A DNA stretch of 64,000 nt from Ruminococcaceae bacterium UBA7080 (GTDB lineage: Bacteria > Bacillota > Clostridia > Oscillospirales > Acutalibacteraceae), in NCBI GenBank assembly GCA_002493595.1, contig DKZG01000006.1:62001-126000 (forward strand), written 5' to 3'. Positions within the stretch are counted from its first letter, which is position 1. Each line of letters opens with the position of its first letter. This document shows positions 34,944 to 44,246 of the stretch, in pieces. Both the position numbers and the translations under genes were made by a program. The notes beneath the pieces were generated by a model. That model saw only the letters and a program-made list of their open reading frames with translations. It ran no database searches and was not told the DNA's origin.

Positions 34944-35804
34944 ATGAGTTATAAAATTATTGTTGACAGCTGTTGTGATTTAACAGCGCAGATGAAAGAA
35001 TGGAGCAACTTCCAGGTTATTCCGCTTACGCTTCAAATCGGCGATTATGTTATTGCTGATGATGAAAACTTTGAGCAGGATGATTTCATCAGAAGAATGA
35101 CGCAAAGCAATGTTCTTGCACAGTCGGCATGCCCTTCACCCCAGGCATTTGCCGGCGCATGCGAGGGTGACTATGATGATATTTACATTATAACAATAAC
35201 GGATAAACTCAGCGGCTGCTATAACAGCGCTCTTCAGGGTGTCGCTCTTTACAAAGACGAGCATAATGACAGCAAAAATATCCATGTTTTTAACTCACTC
35301 GCTACATCCGGACTGGAAGCTCTTATTGCAATGGAAATCAAAAAACTGGCTGACTCAGGTGCTGCTTTTAATAATATTGTCAGCTCTGTGGAAAAATTCA
35401 TCACAGAAAACTGTAAATTGTATTTTTGCCTTGAAAGCTTTGATATTCTCAAAGGTAACGGCAGACTGTTTAACTTAGCAGCAAATGTGATTGAAGCCTT
35501 AAGAGTCAAGCTAATCGGACGTGCGGAAAACGGCAAGGTAGCAATTGCCGGCAAAGATTTAACACAAAAGCGTACCTTTATTAAGCTTGCCGGATTTATA
35601 GATAGGGACTGCTCAGGCAGCAGCTTAGAAGATAAACTTTGTATCATAAGCCATGTATGCTGTGAAGAAAAAGCTGAAACCGTAAAAGAAATCATCAAAA
35701 ACAACACCGGATTCAGTGAAGAAAATATCATAATTATAAAAGCAAGCGGATTAAACTCACTTTACGGCTCAAACGGCGGCATTTTGGTTGCTTTTAATTT
35801 TTAA
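34944..35804 (+). CDS. DegV family fatty acid-binding protein
   Basis: DegV proteins bind a fatty acid between two domains; some act as FakB subunits that present fatty acids to the kinase FakA. The 286 residues begin YKIIVDSCCDLTAQ, with IPLTLQIGDY, the binding-loop region QSACPSPQAFA, and TITDKLSGCYNSA, which are the family blocks. FakA is not in the window. It is the first gene of a transcript shared with ilvE (33-nt gap). Which lipid is bound cannot be told. Confidence 0.88.
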   Translation: MSYKIIVDSCCDLTAQMKEWSNFQVIPLTLQIGDYVIADDENFEQDDFIRRMTQSNVLAQSACPSPQAFAGACEGDYDDIYIITITDKLSGCYNSALQGVALYKDEHNDSKNIHVFNSLATSGLEALIAMEIKKLADSGAAFNNIVSSVEKFITENCKLYFCLESFDILKGNGRLFNLAANVIEALRVKLIGRAENGKVAIAGKDLTQKRTFIKLAGFIDRDCSGSSLEDKLCIISHVCCEEKAETVKEIIKNNTGFSEENIIIIKASGLNSLYGSNGGILVAFNF

Positions 35805-35837
35805 CAGCAAAAATTCATTTAAAAGAGGTAATATAAA

Positions 35838-36902
35838 ATGGAAATCAAGTATGAACTGACAAAAACACCAAAGGAAAAACCACAGGGCAACCTTGGCTTC
35901 GGAAACATTTTTACCGACCATATGTTCATTATGGATTACAAAACCGGTGAAGGCTGGCACAACGCACGAATTGTTCCATACCAGCCTATCGTTCTTGATC
36001 CGTCGGCTCTTGTATTTCACTATGCACAGGAATGCTTTGAAGGGTTAAAGGCATACAGAACACCTGACGGCAGTGTCCAGCTCTTCAGACCTGATAAAAA
36101 TGCCGAAAGAATGCAGTCGACACATCGCAGACTTTGTATTCCCGAAATTCCTGTAGAGGATTTTGTTCAGGCGATAAAGGCTCTTGTAAGCGTTGAAAAA
36201 GACTGGGTTCCGTCAGAGCCTGAAACAAGCCTCTATATCCGTCCGTTTACAATCGCAACCGAACCGGTTCTTGGTGTTAAGGCTGCAGACGAGTATCAGT
36301 TTATTATCATCTGCTCTCCTTCCGGTGCTTATTATGAAGAGGGTATGAACCCTGTTAAAATCTATGTTGAAGACGAGTATGTACGAGCTACTCCGGGCGG
36401 TACAGGCTATATCAAATGCGGAGGTAACTATGCGGCATCCATCATAGCATCTGAAAAGGGCCACAAGCTTGGATATTCACAGGTGCTTTGGCTTGACGGC
36501 GTTGAAAAAAAATATGTTGAAGAGGTCGGCTCCATGAACATTATGTTCAAGGTTGACGGTGAAATATATACCGCCCCTACCATAGGAACCGTTCTTCCCG
36601 GCATCACAAGAATGAGCTGTATAGAACTGCTTAAATCTTGGGGATACAAGGTTAACGAAACACGATTTACGATTGATTTCATTATGGAGGCTGCTAAAAA
36701 CGGCAAACTCGAAGAGGTGTTCGGCACAGGCACGGCTGCTGTTATCAGTCCTGTAGGCGGTCTTACATATGAGAATGATACCGTGGAAATCAATAATTTC
36801 AAAACAGGCAATCTCACACAAAAGCTTTATGACACACTTACCGGTATACAGTTTGGTAAAATAGCGGATGATATGGGCTGGATTGTAAAGGTTGATGAAT
36901 AA
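35838..36902 (+). CDS. ilvE: Branched-chain amino acid aminotransferase
   Basis: PLP fold-type IV enzyme for the last step of Leu, Ile and Val synthesis and the first of their breakdown. The 354-residue length and the motifs fit the eukaryote/Firmicutes BCAT type: ECFEGLKAYR, SLYIRPF, GGTGYIKCGGNYAAS with the PLP lysine near residue 195, EEVGSMNIMF and GTGTAAVISPVG. The start has AAGAGGTAA. A terminator lies 42 nt behind the stop. Confidence 0.96.
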   Translation: MEIKYELTKTPKEKPQGNLGFGNIFTDHMFIMDYKTGEGWHNARIVPYQPIVLDPSALVFHYAQECFEGLKAYRTPDGSVQLFRPDKNAERMQSTHRRLCIPEIPVEDFVQAIKALVSVEKDWVPSEPETSLYIRPFTIATEPVLGVKAADEYQFIIICSPSGAYYEEGMNPVKIYVEDEYVRATPGGTGYIKCGGNYAASIIASEKGHKLGYSQVLWLDGVEKKYVEEVGSMNIMFKVDGEIYTAPTIGTVLPGITRMSCIELLKSWGYKVNETRFTIDFIMEAAKNGKLEEVFGTGTAAVISPVGGLTYENDTVEINNFKTGNLTQKLYDTLTGIQFGKIADDMGWIVKVDE

Positions 36903-36944
36903 CCTGTAATCAAATAAATTCAAACTTTTAAAATGATGAAGTGA

Positions 36945-36973
36945 AGCAGCCTCAAAACGAGGCTGCTGTTTTT
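36945..36973 (+). terminator. Terminator after ilvE, abutting the next start codon
   Basis: Perfect 9-bp GC-rich stem (36945-36953 with 36959-36967), AAAAC loop and GTTTTT. The start codon of the pseudouridine synthase follows 3 nt later. Confidence 0.85.
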
Positions 36974-36976
36974 CGT

Positions 36977-37825
36977 ATGAGAATTATTAAATTTATAATC
37001 ACACAACATGATAATCATAAACAAATACGCGAATTCCTGCGTGAATTTGGTGTGTCTGCTTCCCTTTTAACAAAGCTTAAAAATACTGAAAACGGCATAA
37101 CTCTTAATGGTAAGTTTGCTCGCTCGATTGACCGCATAAACTCAGGTGACATCCTTGTTATCTCCATTGAGAACAAAGGGCATATGCCTGCTGCTCTTAA
37201 GGACAGCAATGTTCATAAAATCTATGAGGACGAGGATATTCTTGTGCTTAACAAACCGCCTATGATGCCTGTGCACGAAAGCAGAAATCATCAGGGTGAT
37301 ACCTTGGCTAATGCGGCTGCCTGTTATATGGACAGCGATACTGCTTTTCGTGCTGTGTATCGTCTCGACCGAGATACAAGCGGTCTGGTTCTGATTGCAA
37401 AAAATGAGCTCGCTGCATGCAAGCTTGCCGGTAAAATACAAAAGGATTATTATGCTGTCTGCAGCGGCTTGCTGACAAAAAAAGCCACTATTGATTTGCC
37501 TATTGACAGAGTGGGAGACAGTATCATTAAGCGCTGTGTATGTGAAAACGGCGAAAAAGCAGTTACACACTGGCAGGCTATAAGCAATAAGGATAACACC
37601 ACATTGCTTAAAATTTCACTTGAAACAGGAAGAACACATCAAATAAGAGTACATTTTTCTCATATTGGTCATCCACTTTTGGGAGACAGCCTTTATGGAG
37701 GAGAGTGCAAAAAAATTAACCGTCAGGCACTGCACTGCAAAACCATTTATTTTTCACATCCAATAAGTGAAAAACAGATGACTGTTGACTGTGATTTTCC
37801 TGATGATTTTAAAGGACTGATATAA
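36977..37825 (+). CDS. RluA-family RNA pseudouridine synthase
   Basis: Isomerises specific uridines in rRNA or tRNA. The start chosen is ATG at 36977 (MRIIKFIITQHDN); the only Shine-Dalgarno-like GAGG lies in the right arm of the terminator hairpin, 14 nt upstream. The 282 residues have an N-terminal S4-like RNA-binding domain (about 10-75, with GITLNGKFARSIDRI), the catalytic motif VYRLDRDTSGLVLIA with Asp near residue 130, and GRTHQIRVHFSHIGHPLLGDSLYG. The target site is not inferable. The stop overlaps the next start (TAATG). Confidence 0.9.
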   Translation: MRIIKFIITQHDNHKQIREFLREFGVSASLLTKLKNTENGITLNGKFARSIDRINSGDILVISIENKGHMPAALKDSNVHKIYEDEDILVLNKPPMMPVHESRNHQGDTLANAAACYMDSDTAFRAVYRLDRDTSGLVLIAKNELAACKLAGKIQKDYYAVCSGLLTKKATIDLPIDRVGDSIIKRCVCENGEKAVTHWQAISNKDNTTLLKISLETGRTHQIRVHFSHIGHPLLGDSLYGGECKKINRQALHCKTIYFSHPISEKQMTVDCDFPDDFKGLI

Positions 37826-38745
37826 TGCCCGCTTTTTCAACACATTATATATTTGCAAAAGAAATGATGCCCTTTCTGAAAAAAGAAGCCGACTTTGAAC
37901 TTAATGAGAATGCTGTTTTTCTTGGGACTCAGGGACCTGATATTTTCTTTTTTCACAGAGTATTCCCTTGGCTTTCAGGTAAATCGCTGCGCAAATACGG
38001 TTCTATGCTCCACAGGGTAAAGCCTGAAGCTGTTTTTGAAGAAATGCGCACTTATTGCAAATTATCAGACAAACCTGATATTGCAAAATCATATACATAC
38101 GGTTTTATGCTGCACTATGCACTTGACAGAATCTGTCATCCTTATGTTTATTCTTTGCAAAACGAGATAATAAAAAAACACAAGCTGACAAACCCTCATA
38201 CTGCCCATAACATGATTGAATTTTCTATTGATGCATATTTACTTAACAAAAGACTCAAAATTGCCAATCCATCAAAATTCGACACGTCAAAAGTAATCTG
38301 CCTTGAAGATAATACAGTTCATGAGATTGCTAAACTTCTCCATTACAGTATACCAAAGGTCATAAATAAAAATTTAAGTATAATACAGGCTGAAACTGCT
38401 CTTAAAGATTTAAAAAGTATTCAGCGCATTACGTTTGATCCTATTGGTTATAAACGGATTATAATTACGTTGCTTGAAATAATAGCTGCACCTTTCAGCC
38501 GCAATTTCAAATTCAGTGCAATGATACGGCCAAGGGACTTGGAAAAGTCCGAAAAATATGCTAATATAAAAAACAAGGAATGGAAATCACCCTGCACCGG
38601 CAGTATTCGTTTTGAAAGCTTTGAGGATTTATTTGAATATGCAAAGCATGATGCTGCGAATATGATACTATCCTTTCAAAAAGGAATAAGCTGCAGGGAT
38701 ATTACTGAAAACAAATCATTTTTAACAGGAGTTGAAGTTAAATGA
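37825..38745 (+). CDS. Zinc-dependent phospholipase C-like protein
   Basis: A 306-residue protein of the zinc-dependent phospholipase C/S1-P1 nuclease fold. The N terminus (MPAFSTHYIFAKEMM), LGTQGPDIFFF and the helix FMLHYALDRICHPYVYS carry His and Asp residues spaced like the zinc ligands of the family. There is no signal peptide, so it is probably cytoplasmic, unlike secreted clostridial toxins. It overlaps the pseudouridine synthase by one base and luxS by four. Actual substrate unknown. Confidence 0.75.
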   Translation: MPAFSTHYIFAKEMMPFLKKEADFELNENAVFLGTQGPDIFFFHRVFPWLSGKSLRKYGSMLHRVKPEAVFEEMRTYCKLSDKPDIAKSYTYGFMLHYALDRICHPYVYSLQNEIIKKHKLTNPHTAHNMIEFSIDAYLLNKRLKIANPSKFDTSKVICLEDNTVHEIAKLLHYSIPKVINKNLSIIQAETALKDLKSIQRITFDPIGYKRIIITLLEIIAAPFSRNFKFSAMIRPRDLEKSEKYANIKNKEWKSPCTGSIRFESFEDLFEYAKHDAANMILSFQKGISCRDITENKSFLTGVEVK

Positions 38746-39212
38746 AAACTATACCAAGCTTTCAGATTGATCACAATATTTTAAAGAAAGGTATCTATAT
38801 CAGCAGAATTGATGAGGATATCACCACATACGACATACGCATGCGCGAACCAAACAGAGAAACGGTTATGACAAATGCTGCAATGCACACTATAGAGCAC
38901 CTTTTTGCAACCTATGTAAGAAACACACAATTCGGTGACAATATCATTTATTTTGGCCCTATGGGATGCAGAACAGGCTTTTATTTTCTCACTCGCAGCC
39001 TCAGCGACAATTACTCTATCGGCTTGATAAAAGAGGCCTTTCATTTTATAGCAGAATACTGGGGTGTTGTTCCCGGTGTTTCACCTAAGGAATGCGGCAA
39101 CTGTCTTGATCACAGCCTGCCTCAGGCTAAGGAAGAAGCAAAAGCCTTTTTGAAGGTAATTGAAAACTGGACAAAAGCAGATTTAAAATATCCTGTTGCC
39201 GAAGAAGAATAG
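38742..39212 (+). CDS. luxS: S-ribosylhomocysteine lyase
   Basis: Iron/zinc enzyme that cleaves S-ribosylhomocysteine to homocysteine and DPD, the precursor of autoinducer-2, within methyl-cycle recycling. The 156 residues show the metal ligands HTIEH (His49, His53) and Cys118 in PKECGN, plus the catalytic cysteine in GCRTGF (Cys76). The nucleosidase gene mtn/pfs, the usual partner, is not nearby. It is last in a three-gene set with 4-nt overlap and is followed by a terminator. Confidence 0.96.
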   Translation: MKTIPSFQIDHNILKKGIYISRIDEDITTYDIRMREPNRETVMTNAAMHTIEHLFATYVRNTQFGDNIIYFGPMGCRTGFYFLTRSLSDNYSIGLIKEAFHFIAEYWGVVPGVSPKECGNCLDHSLPQAKEEAKAFLKVIENWTKADLKYPVAEEE

Positions 39213-39218
39213 TGATAT

Positions 39219-39261
39219 AAGATAAGACCACCGATTGCACAAGGCCGGTGGTCTTTATCTT
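39219..39261. terminator. Shared terminator between luxS and the serine hydrolase
   Basis: A long stem (about 15 bp with one bulge) with an 11-12 nt loop and A/T runs on both sides, between convergent genes; it can serve both. Confidence 0.85.
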
Positions 39262-39266
39262 ATTAT

Positions 39267-40868
39267 TTAATCTGCAAACTTGCCTTTAAAATCCGGCTCA
39301 ATAAACGGAAGGCCTAATTTTTCAACAGCATCTTTAATTACATTTTCCGTAGTTGCACCTTTTATCGGCATACCTATAAAGGTCATATTGTAAATTGCCA
39401 GATCCTGGAATCTCGGTGTCATCTCATTAATAACCTTAACCGTATCATCCTCTCTGAAATAGAAAGTGAATTGTCTTACATGTGCTGTTTCAATAGGTCT
39501 TATCCACAGCTTAAGTGAACCATCCTCCTGCCATGCAGCCTTTGAATAAGTATGATAGTGAAGGTCACCGAGTGTAATTTCGGAAACACCATACTCCCCA
39601 TCAAGACCAACCTCGATTGTATTCTCAAATGTTTTTTCTCTCCAGTAAAAATGCAGCTTGTTTTGATCGAAGGTAAATTTCATTTCATTGATTTCACCCG
39701 GTTTATTATAGAGCATCTGCGTAACGGAAATTGTAATAACAGACACAAATTCAGAGGTTTTGCATTTTATAAGTCTGCCGGAAATTTTCTGTTCCATTTC
39801 AATATTTCTGGGTGCAGCCGGCAAATCCTTGACATGACAGCTGCTGATGACATCCATCATCTCATTATAGGCTTGCTTGTTTTCAGGCAAAGCATCATAA
39901 CCAAAGCACTCCGGAAAATATTTCCAAAACACTTTCATAACCTTATAATCCTCTGCTTCGCCGCAATTAAGCACCACAAGAGCATCATATTCAGGAAACA
40001 TAAAGCATCGCTGACCGAAAAGACCATCGGCTCTATAGCTGTTTGCAATGGGATTTCTCCAAAACTGATAACCATAGCCTACCATATTATCGATATAACC
40101 ATCGTGAACGGAGTCAACCTGCTTTCTTGTTGCTTCCTTAACCCAAAGCTCAGGAATAAGCTGTGTACCGTCAATCCACTTGCCGCCGTGAATATATGGT
40201 AAAAAGAATTTTGCAAGGTCCTCACTTTTCATATAAAGGCCCCATCCGCCTGCGTTATTGCCGCTGCCGTCACTCTCCCAAAAAGGCTTTTCAATTCCAA
40301 GCGGCTCAAACATCCTTGGATAAAGATAATCAAGCATACTCATGCCCGTTACTTTTGAAATAATGGCGGAAAGCATAAATGTATTTTCGGATATGTAATT
40401 AAATTTCGTATTCGGAGGAAGCATAAAAGTAGCATTCATAAAGCTCGCAATCCAGTCCTTATTTCCCTTTTCGTCAAGAACGGTTATAAGCTTATCAGAA
40501 TGCATTGTAAGCAGCATACGTACAGTCAGCATTCTGTTAAACGGTCTTTTGCTCATTGGATATTCAGGAAAGAAGTCCGAAACCCTGTCATTCAAATTGA
40601 TAAGACCCTCAGCCACTGCAAAGCCGATTGCTGTTGATGTAACGGATTTACTCATCGAATAAAGCACATGAGGAATATCGGCACCATACGGCTTAAAAAA
40701 GCCTTGTGCGCATACCTTATCATGTCTCACAACAGTAAAGCTCTGCAAGCCTAATTCTTTTTCATTTATTTCGTTAATAAATGCACTTATAACCCTGCTG
40801 TCAACACCCACAGCTTCAGGTGTAGTGTGTTCAAGCTGATACTGCTTTAATCTTTCCATCAAATCCAC
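39267..40868 (-). CDS. Serine hydrolase of the beta-lactamase family with extra C-terminal domain
   Basis: A 533-residue protein without a signal peptide. Residues 30-340 form a class C beta-lactamase/DD-peptidase-type fold with the nucleophile motif SMSK (Ser71, Lys74) and SEN where family members have YxN. The third motif (KTG or HxG) reads as ADG before LFGQRCFMFPE. About 190 further C-terminal residues form a beta-rich domain. Related proteins are esterases or peptidases; a role in drug resistance is not indicated since it appears cytoplasmic. The ATG has TGGAGTGG. It is transcribed alone. Confidence 0.82.
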   Translation of the reverse strand: MDLMERLKQYQLEHTTPEAVGVDSRVISAFINEINEKELGLQSFTVVRHDKVCAQGFFKPYGADIPHVLYSMSKSVTSTAIGFAVAEGLINLNDRVSDFFPEYPMSKRPFNRMLTVRMLLTMHSDKLITVLDEKGNKDWIASFMNATFMLPPNTKFNYISENTFMLSAIISKVTGMSMLDYLYPRMFEPLGIEKPFWESDGSGNNAGGWGLYMKSEDLAKFFLPYIHGGKWIDGTQLIPELWVKEATRKQVDSVHDGYIDNMVGYGYQFWRNPIANSYRADGLFGQRCFMFPEYDALVVLNCGEAEDYKVMKVFWKYFPECFGYDALPENKQAYNEMMDVISSCHVKDLPAAPRNIEMEQKISGRLIKCKTSEFVSVITISVTQMLYNKPGEINEMKFTFDQNKLHFYWREKTFENTIEVGLDGEYGVSEITLGDLHYHTYSKAAWQEDGSLKLWIRPIETAHVRQFTFYFREDDTVKVINEMTPRFQDLAIYNMTFIGMPIKGATTENVIKDAVEKLGLPFIEPDFKGKFAD

Positions 40869-40898
40869 TCCATTCTTATATTCAGTAAGCTATTATAT

Positions 40899-40927
40899 AT
40901 TTTAACGCAAAAAGCAATACAATTCAA
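40899..40927 (-). promoter_or_regulatory. Possible promoter of the serine hydrolase gene
   Basis: On the minus strand TTGAAT, 17-nt spacer and TAAAAT, about 30 nt before the start. Confidence 0.45.
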
Positions 40928-40961
40928 TATCATTCAGTATTAATAAATTATTAAATTTAAA

Positions 40962-40989
40962 TTGACATTTTAACGTCGATTAGTATAAT
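40962..40989 (+). promoter_or_regulatory. Sigma-A promoter of the CHAP hydrolase operon
   Basis: Perfect TTGACA (40962-40967) and perfect TATAAT (40984-40989) with a 16-nt spacer. An 8-bp inverted repeat (40998-41005 with 41022-41029) follows at the expected transcript start. Confidence 0.75.
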
Positions 40990-41062
40990 TAAATTAAACG
41001 ATTATTTCTGGAAGTATGCCTATAATCGTAACGAAACATTCAATCAAACTGAGGTTGAAACT

Positions 41063-42322
41063 ATGAATTTTATCAAAAAGTCATTATCCGTGATCATATC
41101 CATCACTGTAATTATAGTGTCTATGATACCCATTACAGCAAATGCAGCATCTGAAAACATGCTCAGAAATTCTGTTGTTTCCATAGCAGAAAATGAAGTC
41201 GGCTACACAGGCACCTCATCATATTCTAAATATGGAGAATGGTATGGCTATCAGGGCTCTTGGTGCACAACATTCGTTTTTTGGTGTTTCAATAAAGCCG
41301 GGCAGGAAAACAGCGCTAAACTTTTTGGAAGCATCATTCCCGGCGGCGGAAACTGCAACAGTATGATCAGTTGGTTTTCAAATAAAGGCAGATATAATAA
41401 GAGGACAAGCGGTTATACGCCTAAACCCGGTGATCTTGTATTCTTTGATTGGAGCGGCAATGGTTCATCCCAGCATGTCGGAATTGTTACAGGAACATCA
41501 GGCAGCACAGTCTACACTGTTGAGGGCAACTGCTCAGGCAAGGTAAAATCCAGAACATATACCTCAAGCGGTTCAAAACCATACAATAACATAAGCGCCA
41601 TTATGGGCTACGGTGTACCCGCCTACTCTTCTGCCGGAGGAAAAGATACCGACAGCGGCAAAACAACCAGCAAAAAAACGGCTTCTGCAAATACAGAAAA
41701 AAAGGATACAAAGCAAACACAAAAAGAAAAAACTTCAAAGCACGGCCACGCAGCCTCTAAACCAAATAATAGCACTTCGTCAGTCAAAGAAAAATCAACA
41801 CAAAATGAAGTAACTCCCGAGAGTTTAACCATTCATGCGTCATCATACAATCTTCAAATCGGAGATACGGTCAAGCTTAACTATGACATTAAGCCATCTG
41901 ACGCTGTAGCCGTGGTTGGCTACTTCTGCGATGAAGAGGGCATTATTGAAATAGGCAGCGAGGGTTCAATCAAAGCAGTCGGAACCGGTACGGCAACTGT
42001 TGTTGTATGCGCAAACAACGAGCTTTACAAGCAGTGTGATTTTAAAGTCAGTGAAGCGGTTGCTAAGGTAACACAGCACAAATCGCAAGAACGCAAAATT
42101 GTCGGCACGACTGAAATGAATATAACCGAAACTGAAAAAAACGTCCAGAATGTTCTTACTGAAATGGGTGTTAATGTAAATGCACTCAGTCAGAACAAGC
42201 AATTGTATATTATACCTCTAACCATTATTGCCGCAACATTCTTAATTTCAGTATTTGTAGCAATTGTAAAAAAAATAAAAAAAGCTGATAACAACGAAAA
42301 TAGGCCCTCTAACAAGGAATGA
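41063..42322 (+). CDS. Secreted CHAP-domain cell wall hydrolase with C-terminal membrane anchor
   Basis: A 419-residue protein with a signal peptide (cleavage near residue 29, ITANAA), a CHAP amidase/endopeptidase domain (about 40-190; Cys68 in GSWCTTFVFWC and His138 in SSQHVGIV), a Lys/Ser/Thr-rich linker (about 195-250), an Ig-like Big_2 domain (about 250-335), and a membrane helix near 383-403 with a basic cytoplasmic tail. It should therefore cut peptidoglycan while tethered to the membrane. It heads a five-gene run with CapD, KtrB, KtrA and IolB, with a 4-nt gap to the next gene. Confidence 0.88.
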   Translation: MNFIKKSLSVIISITVIIVSMIPITANAASENMLRNSVVSIAENEVGYTGTSSYSKYGEWYGYQGSWCTTFVFWCFNKAGQENSAKLFGSIIPGGGNCNSMISWFSNKGRYNKRTSGYTPKPGDLVFFDWSGNGSSQHVGIVTGTSGSTVYTVEGNCSGKVKSRTYTSSGSKPYNNISAIMGYGVPAYSSAGGKDTDSGKTTSKKTASANTEKKDTKQTQKEKTSKHGHAASKPNNSTSSVKEKSTQNEVTPESLTIHASSYNLQIGDTVKLNYDIKPSDAVAVVGYFCDEEGIIEIGSEGSIKAVGTGTATVVVCANNELYKQCDFKVSEAVAKVTQHKSQERKIVGTTEMNITETEKNVQNVLTEMGVNVNALSQNKQLYIIPLTIIAATFLISVFVAIVKKIKKADNNENRPSNKE

Positions 42323-42326
42323 GAAT

Positions 42327-44219
42327 ATGGATTTGAAAAAATTAAAAAACAGAGAAATAAAAGGAACAATCAAAAAATGGCTGCTGGCTTTTATCGATAT
42401 TGCACTTTTTGCAGCATCAAATTTCACAATCTGTTATATGATAAACGGTGGCGGATTTGCAAATTACGCTTATGATGCAGTTTTATTTAATGCTTTCCAT
42501 TTTATCGGTCTGAGCGGATTTATTGTTATAATTAACTATCTGTTTAAGCTTTATAAAAGTATATGGACCTTTGCGGGCACAAAGGAAATCGTTAATTGTG
42601 CCATGGCGGCATTTATTAATTCCGCTGCACTTTATCTTGCAGACAAACTGATTTTTAAGATGCTGCTTCATTTCACAATACTTCCGCTTTATGCTTATGC
42701 ACTGAATTTCATATTAATTATGTTCTTTACCTGTTTGCCGAGAATCGGGTACCGGATATTAAGAAATGAGTTTCACAGTTATAGTATAATAGGCAAAAAG
42801 AGGAACCATATCAAAAGAGTGATGATTGTCGGTGCCGGCTATATGGGAAATACTATAATCGACGAACTGAAGCAAAACCAATATGATAAGTATCAAGCAG
42901 TTGTTGCGGTAGATGATAACCCCGCTAAAAAAGGTAAAAGACTTCAAGGTGTAAAAATTGCAGGAAGCTGTGATGAAATACCTGAAATCGTCAAAAATTA
43001 CAATGTGGATGAAATCATTATCAGCTTTCCATCCGCTCCTAAAAAGCGGCAAAACACAGTTGCCAAGCTTGCCATTTCAACAGGCCGAACTGTAAAAACA
43101 ACACCTTCCATGCAGGAAATTTTACAGGACAGTACAAATATGCGCCGAATCAGAAATGTAGAAATAACCGACCTGTTGTCAAGGGAGGAAGTTAAGCTTG
43201 ACATAAGAGTCTGCAGATATCTTATAGATACAACAATTTTAGTAACCGGCGGCGGAGGTTCCATTGGCTCTGAGCTGTGCAAGCAATGCGCAAGATATAA
43301 GCCCAATACCATCGTTATTTTCGACATTTATGAAAACTGTGCTTTTGAGCTTGAAAACGAATTAAAAGAAAAGTATGCAGACAACATCAATATTCACGTA
43401 AGAATAGGCTCTGTACGTGACACAAAAAGACTTGAAGAAGTGTTTAATGAATTTCATCCCGATGTTGTATTTCATGCTGCTGCACACAAACATGTTCCGC
43501 TGATGGAGAATTCACCCTGCGAAGCAGTAAAAAACAATGTATTCGGCACATATAACGTTGCAGTAACCGCAGATAAGTTTAATGTAGCAAAAATGGTTAT
43601 TCTTTCAACCGACAAAGCTGTTAATCCTACAAATGTTATGGGCGCGACCAAAAGAATAACCGAAATAATTGTTCAGTATATGAATGAAACCAGTCAAAAT
43701 ACGAGATATGCTGCCGTGCGCTTCGGAAATGTTCTCGGCTCTCACGGCTCCGTTATTCCTATTTTTAAAAAGCAAATTGAAAAAGGCGGTCCGGTCAGAG
43801 TAACACATCCGGACATAACAAGATACTTTATGACTATTCCCGAGGCGGCACAGCTTGTCTGCCAAGCAGGCGGATTGGCTAAAGGCGGTGAAATATTCGT
43901 TCTTGATATGGGTGAACCCGTTAAAATTATAGATTTGGCTGAAAACCTGATCAAGCTTTCCGGCTTTACGGTAGAGGAAATCGGAATAAAAATCACAGGA
44001 CTTAGGCCGGGTGAAAAATTGTATGAAGAGCTTTCTATGGACAGTGAACTTGAAACAAGGCAGAAAACCGCAAATGAAAAAATATTCGTCAATCAGCCTA
44101 TTATAATTGATAAAGAAGGTTTTATTGATAAACTTAACGATTTAAACAATATAACTGATGATACTGTCCGCGAAAAGCTTAGACAGCTTGTGCCAAACTA
44201 TCATCCTGCCGACAATTAA
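42327..44219 (+). CDS. CapD/PglF-type nucleoside-diphosphate-sugar dehydratase/epimerase
   Basis: A 630-residue membrane protein: four membrane helices (about 15-140), a CoA-binding-like Rossmann domain (about 160-270, VGAGYMGN) and an extended SDR domain (about 300-600) with VTGGGGSIGSEL and HAAAHKHVPLMENSP. In the long-chain PglF/CapD group the SDR Tyr is replaced by Met; here the segment reads STDKAVNPTNVMGATKR, which fits, so UDP-GlcNAc 4,6-dehydratase activity is likely. No glycosyltransferases are next to it, so the glycan it serves is unknown. Strong AAGGA site. Confidence 0.9.
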   Translation: MDLKKLKNREIKGTIKKWLLAFIDIALFAASNFTICYMINGGGFANYAYDAVLFNAFHFIGLSGFIVIINYLFKLYKSIWTFAGTKEIVNCAMAAFINSAALYLADKLIFKMLLHFTILPLYAYALNFILIMFFTCLPRIGYRILRNEFHSYSIIGKKRNHIKRVMIVGAGYMGNTIIDELKQNQYDKYQAVVAVDDNPAKKGKRLQGVKIAGSCDEIPEIVKNYNVDEIIISFPSAPKKRQNTVAKLAISTGRTVKTTPSMQEILQDSTNMRRIRNVEITDLLSREEVKLDIRVCRYLIDTTILVTGGGGSIGSELCKQCARYKPNTIVIFDIYENCAFELENELKEKYADNINIHVRIGSVRDTKRLEEVFNEFHPDVVFHAAAHKHVPLMENSPCEAVKNNVFGTYNVAVTADKFNVAKMVILSTDKAVNPTNVMGATKRITEIIVQYMNETSQNTRYAAVRFGNVLGSHGSVIPIFKKQIEKGGPVRVTHPDITRYFMTIPEAAQLVCQAGGLAKGGEIFVLDMGEPVKIIDLAENLIKLSGFTVEEIGIKITGLRPGEKLYEELSMDSELETRQKTANEKIFVNQPIIIDKEGFIDKLNDLNNITDDTVREKLRQLVPNYHPADN

Positions 44220-44246
44220 AAATCAAACCTTTGGAGAGTTATTATT

